The notes under the pieces are model-generated. The model did not search any database, had not been told where the DNA came from, and saw nothing but the letters and a program-made list of their open reading frames with translations. Source: UBA1231 sp045652765 (GTDB lineage: Bacteria; Bacillota_I; Bacilli_A; ML615J-28; CAG-313). From it: a stretch of 41,519 nt of DNA. Shown piece after piece: positions 26,113 to 35,024 of the stretch; within the stretch, counting starts at the first letter, position 1; every line of letters starts with the position of its first letter. The stretch is from contig JAZOLG010000016.1 in NCBI GenBank assembly GCA_045652765.1, positions 1 through 41,519 on the forward strand. The letters are read 5' to 3'. Position numbers and translations under genes: made by a program.

Positions 26113-27597
26113 ATGGCTTTTGATCAAGAAAAAGTATTAGAAGTTAAAGATTTGAAAATTTCTTTCTATACAGATAATGGTATTTTAAAAGCAGTTCGTG
26201 GTGTATCATTTGATTTACATCGTGGTGAAACTTTATGTATCGTTGGTGAATCTGGTTCTGGTAAATCTGTTACTAGTAAAGCAATAATGGGGATTTTAGC
26301 AAATAACTCTATTATTGAAGGTGGAAGTATTTTATATGAAGGTGAAAACCTATTAGAAATTTCTGAAGAAGAATTCCACCGTATTCGTGGTAAGAAAATC
26401 GGTATGATTTTCCAAGACCCATTATCAAGTTTAAATCCAATTGTTCGTATTGGTAAACAAATAACTGAAGCTACTTTAATTAATGGTAATAAATTAAAGA
26501 AGATGTATGATGAAATTATTACAAATGAACTTGTTGCTTATAAGAATGCTCAAGCTCAATGTAAAATTGCAGTTAAAAAAGCTAAAGATAAATGCATGCT
26601 TCAAATTAAAGAAATTAATGCAAATCAAGATTATTCTAAAGAAGAATCAGCAGAATTAATCAAAGAATGTAAAGCATTATGTAAAGAAGAAGTTGCAACT
26701 GCTAAAGCTCAATTAAAAGAAGTTTTACCTGCTTTAAAGGAAAATTTAAAAGCAAAAGAAAAAGAAGCAAAACAAGAAGTTAATGCTTATAAAACAAAGA
26801 TTGTTACTGAACATAAAGCTAAGATGGCTGATTTTAAAGCTCAATTATCTGCTGCTGAAGATAAAGAACCAATCTTACAAGCTATTCAAAATGAAAAAGA
26901 AGCATTTGATAATTCAATGAGAATTACTAAAAAGGAAGCTAAGCGTATTGCTCTTGAAATTATGAGAGAAGTTGGTATTCCTGAACCTGAAAGAAGATTT
27001 AAACAATATCCATTTGAATTCTCAGGTGGTATGAGACAAAGAATTGTTATCGCAATTGCATTAATTGCAACTCCGGATATTCTTATCTGTGACGAACCAA
27101 CTACAGCTCTTGACGTTACAATTCAAGCTCAAATTCTTGAATTAATTAATCGTATTAAGAAAGAAAGAAATTTATCATGTATTTTCATTACACATGACTT
27201 AGGTGTTGTAGCTAATATGGCTGACAGAGTTGCTGTAATGTATGCTGGTAAAATCGTTGAACATGGAACTGCCGAAGATGTATTCTTTGATCCACGTCAC
27301 CCATATACTTGGGCATTACTTTCAAGTATTCCTGACGTAGATAGTAAAGAAAAACTTGATGCAATTCCAGGAACTCCACCAAATATGATTTATCCACCTA
27401 AGGGAGATGCATTTGCTCTTCGTAGTAAATATGCTATGGAAATCGATTTTAAATACGAACCTCCTTTCTTTAAAGTTAGTGATACTCACTATGCTGCAAC
27501 TTGGTTATTAGATCCAAATGCTCCTAAAGTTGAAATGCCAGCTATCGTTAAAGAAAGAATTAAGAATGCACTAAAGGAGGAAGATAAAGATGAATAG
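26113..27597 (+). CDS. oppD: oligopeptide ABC transporter ATPase OppD with coiled-coil insertion
   Basis: An ATPase subunit of 494 residues (about 330-350 usual). Walker A GESGSGKS (45-52), Q-loop FQDPLSSLNP (Gln101), signature FSGGMRQR (Ser304), Walker B ILICDEPTTALD, H-loop FITHDL. About 150 extra residues (roughly 125-280), Lys/Glu/Ala-rich and coiled-coil-like, lie between the Q-loop and the signature. The C-terminal Opp domain is present (AIPGTPPNM), but its usual four-cysteine motif is replaced: Asp432, Ser438, Asp445 and Thr463 occupy the cysteine positions. Start at 26113 follows AAAGGAAG. It overlaps oppF by 8 bases. Confidence 0.95.
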   Translation: MAFDQEKVLEVKDLKISFYTDNGILKAVRGVSFDLHRGETLCIVGESGSGKSVTSKAIMGILANNSIIEGGSILYEGENLLEISEEEFHRIRGKKIGMIFQDPLSSLNPIVRIGKQITEATLINGNKLKKMYDEIITNELVAYKNAQAQCKIAVKKAKDKCMLQIKEINANQDYSKEESAELIKECKALCKEEVATAKAQLKEVLPALKENLKAKEKEAKQEVNAYKTKIVTEHKAKMADFKAQLSAAEDKEPILQAIQNEKEAFDNSMRITKKEAKRIALEIMREVGIPEPERRFKQYPFEFSGGMRQRIVIAIALIATPDILICDEPTTALDVTIQAQILELINRIKKERNLSCIFITHDLGVVANMADRVAVMYAGKIVEHGTAEDVFFDPRHPYTWALLSSIPDVDSKEKLDAIPGTPPNMIYPPKGDAFALRSKYAMEIDFKYEPPFFKVSDTHYAATWLLDPNAPKVEMPAIVKERIKNALKEEDKDE

Positions 27598-28978
27598 TAA
27601 TCGTCGTGTTGAAGATGAATTAAAAGAAAATCTTATTAATCAAGAATCTAATCGTGCAATTTCTGATGATCATGAAGATGATTATGGCCAAGAAGTAAAT
27701 TTTAATAGTTCTGAAGAACTTGATTTAAATGATGTAAATAATATTAAAGAATTTAATAAAAAATATCGTTTAAATCCGGCTGTAAAAAATAAACCTGAAT
27801 TAAGAGAAAAAAATATCTTACTTTCAGTTAGACACTTAAAACAATTTTTCTTCTTTGGTAAAGGTCCAAAACGTGCTAAATTAAAAGCTGTTTCAAACAT
27901 TTCTTTTGATTTATATGAAGGTGAATGTATTGGTATCGTTGGTGAATCTGGATGTGGTAAAACAACTACTGGACGTTCAATCATCAAATTATATGATATT
28001 ACAAGTGGTTCTATTTACTATCGTGGTGTTCGTATATCAGCAGGTAGTCGTTGGAACAAAAAAGAAATTAAATGGACTAAAATTAAAGGTAAGAATTTAA
28101 TTAACGAATTAAAACAAAATGCCAAAGAACAAATTGCAGATCTTGATGAATCAAGTTACTCATATGCTGAAAAAGTTAGTCAAATCAAAGCTGAATGTTC
28201 TCAAGAAGTTGAAAAAATTCAAGCTAATATTGATAGCGTTGTTGCTGAACAAAAAGCTAAAATTCGTCAAATTAAATTTGATAATAAACATGTAAGCCGT
28301 AGACTTGTTAACGAAATTCAAATGATTTTCCAAGATCCAGTTGATTCACTTGATCCAAGAATGACAGTTGAAGATATTATCCAAGAAGGATTACATATTC
28401 AAGGTTTCCATGACAAACAAAAAAATCACATTAAAGTTGTTGAAATGCTTGAAAAAGTTGGTCTTGTAGAAGAACACTCTGCACGTTACCCACATGAATT
28501 CTCTGGTGGTCAAAGACAAAGAATTGGTATTGCAAGAGCACTTGTAATGAATCCAAAACTATTAATTTGTGATGAACCAATTAGTGCGCTTGACGTTTCA
28601 ATTAGAGCCCAAATTATTAACTTACTTAATGATCTTAAAAATGAATTAGGATTGTCAATTATCTTTATTGCCCATGACTTATCAGTAGTTAAATATTTCT
28701 GCGATCGTATCGTGGTAATGTACTTTGGTAAGATTGTTGAAACAGCAAGTAGTGATGAATTGTTTAAAAATCCAATGCATCCATATACTCGCGCATTACT
28801 TTCAGCAATTCCTAAACCAAATCCAAAAACTGAAAAGGTTCGTCAAAGAATTATGTATAATCCAATGATGCATGATTATTCAACTGATAAACCTGAACTT
28901 CGCGAATTAAAACCAGGTCATTTAGTATATTGTAATGAAGCAGAACTTGCTGAATACAAAAAACAAATTAAGGAATAA
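27590..28978 (+). CDS. oppF: oligopeptide ABC transporter ATPase OppF with insertions
   Basis: The second ATPase subunit, 462 residues. An acidic N-terminal extension (about 1-75) precedes the ATPase core. Walker A GESGCGKT is near 117, Q-loop IFQDPVDSLDP has Gln248, and the core continues with FSGGQRQRIG, LLICDEPISALD and IFIAHDL. A charged coiled-coil insertion of about 70-80 residues (roughly 155-235) lies between Walker A and the Q-loop, a different place from the OppD insertion. The C-terminal domain lacks the segment with the first three cysteines of the Opp/Dpp motif and keeps only PELRELKPGHLVYCN. The start overlaps the end of oppD, with AAAGGAGG before it. Confidence 0.95.
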   Translation: MNSNRRVEDELKENLINQESNRAISDDHEDDYGQEVNFNSSEELDLNDVNNIKEFNKKYRLNPAVKNKPELREKNILLSVRHLKQFFFFGKGPKRAKLKAVSNISFDLYEGECIGIVGESGCGKTTTGRSIIKLYDITSGSIYYRGVRISAGSRWNKKEIKWTKIKGKNLINELKQNAKEQIADLDESSYSYAEKVSQIKAECSQEVEKIQANIDSVVAEQKAKIRQIKFDNKHVSRRLVNEIQMIFQDPVDSLDPRMTVEDIIQEGLHIQGFHDKQKNHIKVVEMLEKVGLVEEHSARYPHEFSGGQRQRIGIARALVMNPKLLICDEPISALDVSIRAQIINLLNDLKNELGLSIIFIAHDLSVVKYFCDRIVVMYFGKIVETASSDELFKNPMHPYTRALLSAIPKPNPKTEKVRQRIMYNPMMHDYSTDKPELRELKPGHLVYCNEAELAEYKKQIKE

Positions 28979-28980
28979 TC

Positions 28981-29364
28981 ATGAAGTTTCTTAAAAAAGT
29001 ATTTTTTCATTCATTACACAAGTACATTGTAAATGCTTCTATTTGTATAATTATTTTAATTATTAATTTATGTTTAAATAATTTTAAAGAGCTAATTAAT
29101 TATATTAATGGTTTACAAATTGGTGGTGCAGTTGTATTCTTGATTGGTGGTTTAAGTTTAGTATCTTACTTTGGTGCATTTGATACTTTTGGTTATGCAT
29201 TTTCTAAGATAAAAAAAGATCCTGAAAGAAACTATCGAGATATGTATGAATTTGTTACAGTTAAGGCAGAAGAAAGAAAAGAAAATAAATTTACTTTTAT
29301 CCCTTATTTTGTAACTGGATTATTCTTTATTCTAATTGGAATTTTCTTAATGATCTTTCTATAA
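28981..29364 (+). CDS. small membrane protein, DUF3899-like
   Basis: A 127-residue membrane protein with three hydrophobic segments (about 15-32, 47-70 and 105-127). The middle reads GGLSLVSYFGAFDTFGYAF and is followed by a charged loop with YEFVTVKAEERK, a pattern I associate with DUF3899. Function unknown. Its start is 3 bases after the oppF stop, so it is the last gene of the opp operon and may assist or modulate the transporter. Confidence 0.7.
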   Translation: MKFLKKVFFHSLHKYIVNASICIIILIINLCLNNFKELINYINGLQIGGAVVFLIGGLSLVSYFGAFDTFGYAFSKIKKDPERNYRDMYEFVTVKAEERKENKFTFIPYFVTGLFFILIGIFLMIFL

Positions 29365-29366
29365 GG

Positions 29367-29398
29367 TAAAGTCCTCTATGAGGACTTTATTTTTCTTT
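29367..29398 (+). terminator. terminator of the opp operon
   Basis: TAAAGTCCTC pairs with GAGGACTTTA around a 3-base loop, then a T-rich run. Confidence 0.9.
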
Positions 29399-29403
29399 TG
29401 TAT

Positions 29404-29432
29404 TTGACATTATTCGACTTTTTTAGTATAAT
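29404..29432 (+). promoter_or_regulatory. consensus promoter of lysA
   Basis: Perfect TTGACA (29404-29409), 17-bp spacer and perfect TATAAT (29427-29432). The leader is too short for a lysine riboswitch. Confidence 0.88.
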
Positions 29433-29453
29433 CATTATGTTATGAGGTGAATT

Positions 29454-30731
29454 ATGAAGCCAATTGGACTCAATATAAAAAACAATATAGCTTATTTAGG
29501 CAATCATAATCTATATGATTTAGCAAAACAATATAAAACTCCATTATATGTTATGGATGAACAACAAGTTGTTAAAAATATTTATGATTATACAAATCAC
29601 TTTAAAAGTAATTATTTTAAAACAACTGTTGTGTATGCTTCTAAAGCATTCTTAACTTATGAATTTTGTAAATATTTAAATCAATTTGATATCTCTATGG
29701 ATGCAGTTAGTTTAGGCGATATGTATATTGCTAAAAAAGCTGGATATGATATGAAAAAGATCGTATTACATGGTAATAATAAATCTTTAGAAGAATTAGA
29801 ATTTGCAGTTAATGAAAATGTTGGATTAATTGTTGTCGATAATTTATTTGAGCTAACTGAATTAATTAAACTTGTTAATATAAAAAATAAGGAAGTAGAT
29901 ATTTTAATTCGAATTAACCCTAATATTGATGCACATACGCATAAGTATATTCAAACATCTAATATGGAATCAAAATTTGGTATTAATATCGAAGATATAA
30001 AAACAATTGATAAAATGATTACCTTGATTCAAAATCAAAAGAATATCTCTTTAAAAGGCATTCATTCACATATTGGATCACAAATATTTGAAAAAGAAGC
30101 TTTTATGCTTGAAACAAAAAAATTAGTTGACTTTATTAATCAATTAAATGAAAAATACTCTATAAATTTAACTGTTTTAAATCTTGGTGGTGGTTTCGGA
30201 ATTAAGTATTTAGAAACTGATCAAGCAATTCCGGTGAAAGATATGATGAATCATTTAGTATCATTTATAGAAAAAGTAATTAGAGAAACTAATTCTCATA
30301 TTTCTCACTTGATGATTGAACCAGGAAGATCAATTGTTGGAAATGCGGGTATTACGTTATATAGTTGTAGTCAAATTAAACAAACATTTGGTCGAAAGCA
30401 GTATCTCTTTATTGACGGTGGAATGGCAGATAATATTCGACCTGCATTATATGATGCTATTTATTCAGTTGATGTTGTTAATAAAATGAATGATAAAAAA
30501 GAAAATTTAGTCGATGTTGTTGGTAAATGTTGTGAATCTGGTGATATAATAAGAAAAGACGTTAAGGTTCCTAATATTGATAATGGCGATGTTTTGGTTG
30601 TGTATTCAACTGGTGCTTACAATTATACAATGTCATCAAATTATAATAGTTTATTAAGACCAGGTGTCCTATTAGTAGGTAATGAAATTAAGGTTTTAAA
30701 ACATCGTCAAACTTTAGATGATTTAATATAA
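29454..30731 (+). CDS. lysA: diaminopimelate decarboxylase
   Basis: Converts meso-diaminopimelate to L-lysine, the last step of lysine synthesis, in the cytoplasm with PLP. 425 residues, usual length. The PLP lysine is Lys64 in YASKAF. HIGSQ (about 205), GGGFGIKY (about 245), EPGRS (about 286) and the intersubunit CESGD (about 364) are all present. It is a single-gene unit between strong signals. Together with the lysine riboswitch at 40364 it shows a cell that both makes and imports lysine. Confidence 0.95.
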   Translation: MKPIGLNIKNNIAYLGNHNLYDLAKQYKTPLYVMDEQQVVKNIYDYTNHFKSNYFKTTVVYASKAFLTYEFCKYLNQFDISMDAVSLGDMYIAKKAGYDMKKIVLHGNNKSLEELEFAVNENVGLIVVDNLFELTELIKLVNIKNKEVDILIRINPNIDAHTHKYIQTSNMESKFGINIEDIKTIDKMITLIQNQKNISLKGIHSHIGSQIFEKEAFMLETKKLVDFINQLNEKYSINLTVLNLGGGFGIKYLETDQAIPVKDMMNHLVSFIEKVIRETNSHISHLMIEPGRSIVGNAGITLYSCSQIKQTFGRKQYLFIDGGMADNIRPALYDAIYSVDVVNKMNDKKENLVDVVGKCCESGDIIRKDVKVPNIDNGDVLVVYSTGAYNYTMSSNYNSLLRPGVLLVGNEIKVLKHRQTLDDLI

Positions 30732-30760
30732 AAAAAGAGCTCAATTTGAGCTCTTTTTTT
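30731..30760. terminator. bidirectional terminator between lysA and copZ
   Basis: AAAGAGCTC pairs with GAGCTCTTT around a 5-base loop, with A7 and T7 on the two sides, serving the convergent genes. Confidence 0.9.
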
Positions 30761-30995
30761 ATTCTATATTAATAAGCTTAAAACCAAGGTTATCAATTAT
30801 TTGATTGATCTCATCACTAGGAATTTCTTTTTTTAGTGTTAGAATAGCATTTCCTTCTTCAAATGAAACTTTAATTTCTTTTACAGCTTTATTTTGTAAG
30901 AAGGCATTTTCAACACGTTTTGCACAACCATTACAGTGTAAGCCTTCAATTGTTAGTTTTTTAATAATAATTGGACGATTTATTTTAAATATCAT
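30759..30995 (-). CDS. copZ: copper chaperone, HMA domain
   Basis: A single heavy-metal-associated domain of 78 residues with the metal site GLHCNGCAKR (Cys21, Cys24). It would carry Cu(I) to the ATPase encoded just upstream. A basic N-terminal extension of about 12 residues precedes the domain. The ribosome site AAAGGAG overlaps the stop of copA, and the gap is 2 bases, so the two are one operon. It has Asn between the metal Cys residues (CNGC), as in many mercuric/copper HMA proteins. Confidence 0.88.
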   Translation of the reverse strand: MIFKINRPIIIKKLTIEGLHCNGCAKRVENAFLQNKAVKEIKVSFEEGNAILTLKKEIPSDEINQIIDNLGFKLINIE

Positions 30996-30997
30996 AT

Positions 30998-33193
30998 TTA
31001 CTCCTTTTTAATTTTTTTTAATCTTAATGCATTAAAGACAACAAATAAACTGCTTATTGTCATTCCAATTCCCGCAATCATAGGTGACATTGTTAAACCA
31101 AATTTTGTGAAGAATCCTATTGATATTGGAATCATTAATATATTATAGAAGAATGCCCAAAATAGGTTTTGTTTGATGTTGCGAATTGTTTTTTTACTAA
31201 TGTTGATTAAATCAATTATTTTCATTAAATCATCATTCATTAGTATGACATCAGAAGCATTTCCGGCAATATCTGTACCACTATTAATACTGACACCGAT
31301 TGTTGCAGTTGCAAGAGCAGGTGCATCATTAATACCATCACCGACCATCATGACATTTTCATTTTGTATAATTAATTCTTTTACAACTTTTACTTTGTCT
31401 TTTGGTAAAACATTACTTATTATGTTTGATATACCAATTTCATTACCAATGATTTTGGCGGCTTGGTCATTATCACCTGTTAATATTATTACATTAATTT
31501 TATGTTCTTGCAGTTTTTTAACAATAATATTAGCGTTATTTCGAATAATATCATTAACGCCTATTAGTCCCATAATTTGTTGATTTTCAATAACATAAAT
31601 AATAGAATTACCATTTAATGAAAGTTTTGTTTCATCATTATATTTATCATTTATTATATTTAATAGATTAAATAATTTATTGTTTCCTAAATAATATTTT
31701 GAATTATTAATTTCGGCATATAAACCAATACCCGGTATTTCTTTAAAATCCGAAACAATTAGTTGTTCGAGATTATTTATTTTTTGATAGTCTTGAAATA
31801 CTTTTGCAATAGGGTGATTAGATTTTTGTTCGATACTACAAACTATTTGTAATAGGTTGCTATTTGAATAATTAAATATTTCGGATATTTTTAAATTTCC
31901 ATATGTTAACGTACCAGTTTTGTCAAATATTACAGTATCTATTTTGTAGGCATTTTCTAACGTTTCACTTTTTTTAACTAGGATACCTTCTTTTGCAAGA
32001 TTACCTTCACTAATAACTATGGCAAGGGGAGTCGCAAGTCCAAGTGCACAAGGACAGGCAACAACAAGCACTGTTACAAATGTATTAATGGCAGTATTAA
32101 ATGTACTATTAAAAATTAAGTGACCAAAAAAAGATAAAAGAGCAATTAGAATAATCGTAGGCACAAAATATCGACAAATAATGTCTGCAGTTCTTGCAAT
32201 TTTCATTTTGGTATTACTTGCGTCAACTACTAGTCTGACTATTTCGGAGATTGTTGAATCTTTTCCGATTTTCTTAGCACTATATTCAATATAACCACTT
32301 GTCACTATACTACCGGCTATTACTTCTTGACCGATATCTTTTTTTATTGGTTTGCTTTCACCGGTAATAAATGCTTGATCTACATAGCATGAACCACTAG
32401 TGATAATGCCATCAACACCTATTTTCATTCCTGTTTTACAAATCAAGATAGTGCCTACTTCTATTTCATCAATCGTTTTTTTGAGAACTTCATTATTTTC
32501 TTTTACTAAAACATCATTTGGTGTAATTTGTACTAAATCTTTGATTGCATCGACTGTTTTGGATTTTGCATTTGAATCGATAAAACGTCCTAAGTAAATA
32601 AAATAAATAACGATTGCCGCAGATTCAAAATAAAGATTATGAGCAGTATTAGATTTATTTGTAACTAGTAATATTAAATTAATTGTACTATAAATAAAAC
32701 TAGTGAATACACCTAGTGTTACTAATGTGTCCATATTTGGGCTTAAATGTAATAAATTTTTAATGCCAGCTTTGAATACTTTTAATCCTAATATTAAATA
32801 AGGTATTGTTAATATTAACAATGTAATACCATATATCTTAGGATTAATATCCATGTTGATAATTTTTGGTACTGGTAGTTTTATCATATGACCCATTGAG
32901 ATGTACAAATAAATGATAGATAAAATACCGTATGTTATTAATATTTTGATTTTTTTTGCTTTTGTATTTTTTTGTTCTAGTTTATAAATACCTTGGTTTT
33001 CAAATCCTGCTTTTTGGATGTACGAAGTTAAATCATTCATTGTCAGGTTATCATCATATTCAATAGTAGCATTTTGTAAAACTAGATTGACTAATGCATT
33101 ATGAATACCTTGCTGTTTGTTTAAATGTTTTTCTAAACCATTTGAACAGGCGCTACAACTCATTCCACCAATTCGTAGTATAATCTTTTTCAT
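30998..33193 (-). CDS. copA: copper-exporting P1B-type ATPase
   Basis: A 731-residue membrane pump that exports Cu(I). One N-terminal HMA domain with GGMSCSAC (Cys13, Cys16), then eight predicted membrane helices. The ion-site motif CPCALGLATP, phosphorylation motif FDKTGTLT, the nucleotide-binding HP dipeptide (SNHPIAK) and the hinge GDGINDAPAL are all present. CPC and the paired HMA domains indicate copper or silver rather than zinc or cadmium. The ribosome site AGAGGT precedes the start. No CsoR or CopY gene is nearby and no CopY-type TACANNTGTA box is seen. Confidence 0.95.
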   Translation of the reverse strand: MKKIILRIGGMSCSACSNGLEKHLNKQQGIHNALVNLVLQNATIEYDDNLTMNDLTSYIQKAGFENQGIYKLEQKNTKAKKIKILITYGILSIIYLYISMGHMIKLPVPKIINMDINPKIYGITLLILTIPYLILGLKVFKAGIKNLLHLSPNMDTLVTLGVFTSFIYSTINLILLVTNKSNTAHNLYFESAAIVIYFIYLGRFIDSNAKSKTVDAIKDLVQITPNDVLVKENNEVLKKTIDEIEVGTILICKTGMKIGVDGIITSGSCYVDQAFITGESKPIKKDIGQEVIAGSIVTSGYIEYSAKKIGKDSTISEIVRLVVDASNTKMKIARTADIICRYFVPTIILIALLSFFGHLIFNSTFNTAINTFVTVLVVACPCALGLATPLAIVISEGNLAKEGILVKKSETLENAYKIDTVIFDKTGTLTYGNLKISEIFNYSNSNLLQIVCSIEQKSNHPIAKVFQDYQKINNLEQLIVSDFKEIPGIGLYAEINNSKYYLGNNKLFNLLNIINDKYNDETKLSLNGNSIIYVIENQQIMGLIGVNDIIRNNANIIVKKLQEHKINVIILTGDNDQAAKIIGNEIGISNIISNVLPKDKVKVVKELIIQNENVMMVGDGINDAPALATATIGVSINSGTDIAGNASDVILMNDDLMKIIDLINISKKTIRNIKQNLFWAFFYNILMIPISIGFFTKFGLTMSPMIAGIGMTISSLFVVFNALRLKKIKKE

Positions 33194-33211
33194 ATTAGTA
33201 CCTCTAATATT

Positions 33212-33240
33212 ATTATATAATATTTAAGAGAAAATGTCAT
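33212..33240 (-). promoter_or_regulatory. promoter of copA-copZ
   Basis: On the minus strand ATGACA (33240-33235), 17-bp spacer and TATAAT (33217-33212), 19 bases before the copA start. The leader would be very short. Confidence 0.65.
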
Positions 33241-33245
33241 TAATC

Positions 33246-33286
33246 TTGCATTTTTTAGTTCACTATGGTATACTATATAATATAGT
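33246..33286 (+). promoter_or_regulatory. forward promoter with palindrome at the start site
   Basis: TTGCAT (33246-33251), 17-bp spacer and TATACT (33269-33274) point to the DedA-like gene. A perfect 15-base odd palindrome, ACTATAT-A-ATATAGT (33272-33286), covers the inferred start and could be an operator. A second TATAAT (33344-33349) closer to the gene lacks a -35. Confidence 0.5.
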
Positions 33287-33386
33287 AAATATAAAATAAT
33301 GTTATTAAGAAAGGTATTAAATAGATAGTTGAAAATTTCCTAGTATAATCAAAGACACTACTAAATTTCAATTTGAATGGTGACTT

Positions 33387-34115
33387 ATGAATAAGCAACA
33401 AGTTATTAAAATTATTGATGTTATGTTTGTAGCTGTTTTATTTATGACAGCTTTTGAAGTGTTATTTGCGTTTCCACAAGTTAGTAATTCGATACAAACT
33501 TGGATTGAAAATTTGGAAAATAAATGGACGATATGGGTTGCATTTTGGTTAATCATGTTTATACAAGTTTGTATTATTCCAATTCCAGCTTATATTGTTT
33601 TAAATGCTGCAGTTAATATTCACATTATTGAAACTAATCTTGGACTTGCAGTATTTGGAACTTTAGATTTGTGGATATTATTAGCTGTTATTATTAGTGC
33701 ATATATGGCTGGTGCAAGTGTAGCGTATTTTGCGGGAGCTAAACTTGGTAAAAAAGCTGTATTATGGTGTGCTGGAACAGAAGAAGAATATGATAAATGG
33801 AGTGATGTATTTAATCGTGGTGGGAAATGGGCTTATGCTGCAACAGTGCTTTTTCCATTATTCCCTGATGACTTATTATGTCTTGTAGCTGGATCAGTTA
33901 GAATTGATTTTGGTTTCTTTTTCATTGGTAACTTAATTTGTCGTTCGATAGGTACAATTACAATGATTGCAACTTTAGTAGTTTTCAATAACTTTAATAA
34001 AGGTGGTATTCCTTGGACTCTGATTTTCTGGGTAGTTGTTTTAATTGGTTTAATTGTAACATATCATGTTTTAAAAAAACTAATTAAGAAAGAAAAATTA
34101 GAACAGAATAATTAA
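33387..34115 (+). CDS. DedA/VTT-domain membrane protein
   Basis: A 242-residue membrane protein of the DedA/TVP38/TMEM64 (VTT) superfamily, whose members flip lipids such as undecaprenyl phosphate or affect membrane homeostasis. The characteristic core is visible: GAKLGKKAVLWC (about 128-140), then FPLFPDDLLCLVAGSVRIDFGFFFIGN (about 159-187, re-entrant helix with the conserved Pro and acidic residues). The first helix is at about 10-30 and the last at about 210-232. It has a weak GGTGA ribosome site. Divergent from copA and followed by a bidirectional terminator. Confidence 0.82.
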   Translation: MNKQQVIKIIDVMFVAVLFMTAFEVLFAFPQVSNSIQTWIENLENKWTIWVAFWLIMFIQVCIIPIPAYIVLNAAVNIHIIETNLGLAVFGTLDLWILLAVIISAYMAGASVAYFAGAKLGKKAVLWCAGTEEEYDKWSDVFNRGGKWAYAATVLFPLFPDDLLCLVAGSVRIDFGFFFIGNLICRSIGTITMIATLVVFNNFNKGGIPWTLIFWVVVLIGLIVTYHVLKKLIKKEKLEQNN

Positions 34116-34121
34116 TTTAAT

Positions 34122-34150
34122 AAAAGGACATTCTAACAGAATGTCCTTTT
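34122..34150. terminator. bidirectional terminator
   Basis: AAAAGGACATTC pairs perfectly with GAATGTCCTTTT around a 5-base loop; it serves the convergent genes on both sides. Confidence 0.9.
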
Positions 34151-34166
34151 AATTATTAATTATAGG

Positions 34167-34886
34167 CTATTTTTTAAGTTCATTTCGAACTTTTAAACAT
34201 AAATCTGGATAATTAGTTACTATTGAATCTACGCGTTTTTTGATTAGTTTTTTCATTAATTTTTCATCATTGACAGTCCATACAGATATTTTAATATTTC
34301 TTGCATGCATTCTTTTTACAAATCCACATTTCATAATTTTGTATAGTGGTGAGATGCCATCAGCAAGACATTTTTTCATACGCTTGTGTGGGAAAATTTC
34401 TGTCAAACGTTCTTTAAATGTAATGTTACCACGTCCAACAAGTAAATAACAATAAACATCTTTACATATTGTTTTAGCATTTTTAATTGCTTGATCGTGG
34501 AAAGATCTTAAATAAAATTGGTCTTTTTTTAAATATTTAAAAATAATATCTAAGATTTCTTGTTCATAACCTACTTCTTTAAGCTCAATGTCAAATGTAA
34601 TTTTGTCATGATATTTTTCAAGCATTTCATCTAACGTTAATAAATGAAAACCAGTTTCTTCACATACTTGATTCAATTTAGCGTATGTATGATCTTTAAT
34701 AACTAAACCTTTAATTGATGGATCATGATTTACTACTATTATATTATCTTTTGTTTTTCTAATATCAGTTTCAATAATTTCACTATTAACCTCAATCGCT
34801 TTATCAAATGATTGAATTGAATTTTCAAATTGGACAAGCCCTTTCGCACCACGATGTGCCACTACCAGTGTTTCTCTTTTTTTCAT
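34167..34886 (-). CDS. glycerophosphodiester phosphodiesterase
   Basis: Hydrolyses glycerophosphodiesters to glycerol-3-phosphate and an alcohol. 239 residues, the size of the short cytoplasmic GDPD type. Catalytic and metal residues visible: AHRGAKG (His11, Arg12), FENSIQSF (Glu21, Asn22), ETDIRKTKD (Glu39, Asp41), NHDP (His54) and FDIELKE near residue 99. No signal peptide, so it acts inside the cell, probably recycling phospholipid head groups. The C-terminal VWTVND and ITNYP-like (VTNYPD) motifs are standard. Single-gene unit with its own promoter. Confidence 0.93.
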   Translation of the reverse strand: MKKRETLVVAHRGAKGLVQFENSIQSFDKAIEVNSEIIETDIRKTKDNIIVVNHDPSIKGLVIKDHTYAKLNQVCEETGFHLLTLDEMLEKYHDKITFDIELKEVGYEQEILDIIFKYLKKDQFYLRSFHDQAIKNAKTICKDVYCYLLVGRGNITFKERLTEIFPHKRMKKCLADGISPLYKIMKCGFVKRMHARNIKISVWTVNDEKLMKKLIKKRVDSIVTNYPDLCLKVRNELKK

Positions 34887-34915
34887 GTAATTTACCTCTG
34901 TTCTTTGATATTTAT

Positions 34916-34944
34916 ATTATAATTTAAAAATAAAATTATTGCAA
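34916..34944 (-). promoter_or_regulatory. promoter of the glycerophosphodiesterase gene
   Basis: On the minus strand TTGCAA (34944-34939), 17-bp spacer and TATAAT (34921-34916). Confidence 0.7.
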
Positions 34945-34976
34945 ATTATATATCCTTTAAATAATGCATTTTTTAA

Positions 34977-35005
34977 TTGCAATAAAACATAAAATGTTGT
35001 ATAAT
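34977..35005 (+). promoter_or_regulatory. promoter of uppS-cdsA-dxr-rseP
   Basis: TTGCAA (34977-34982), 17-bp spacer and TATAAT (35000-35005), 20 bases before the uppS start. Confidence 0.78.
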
Positions 35006-35024
35006 ATTTAATAGGTGAAAAAAT

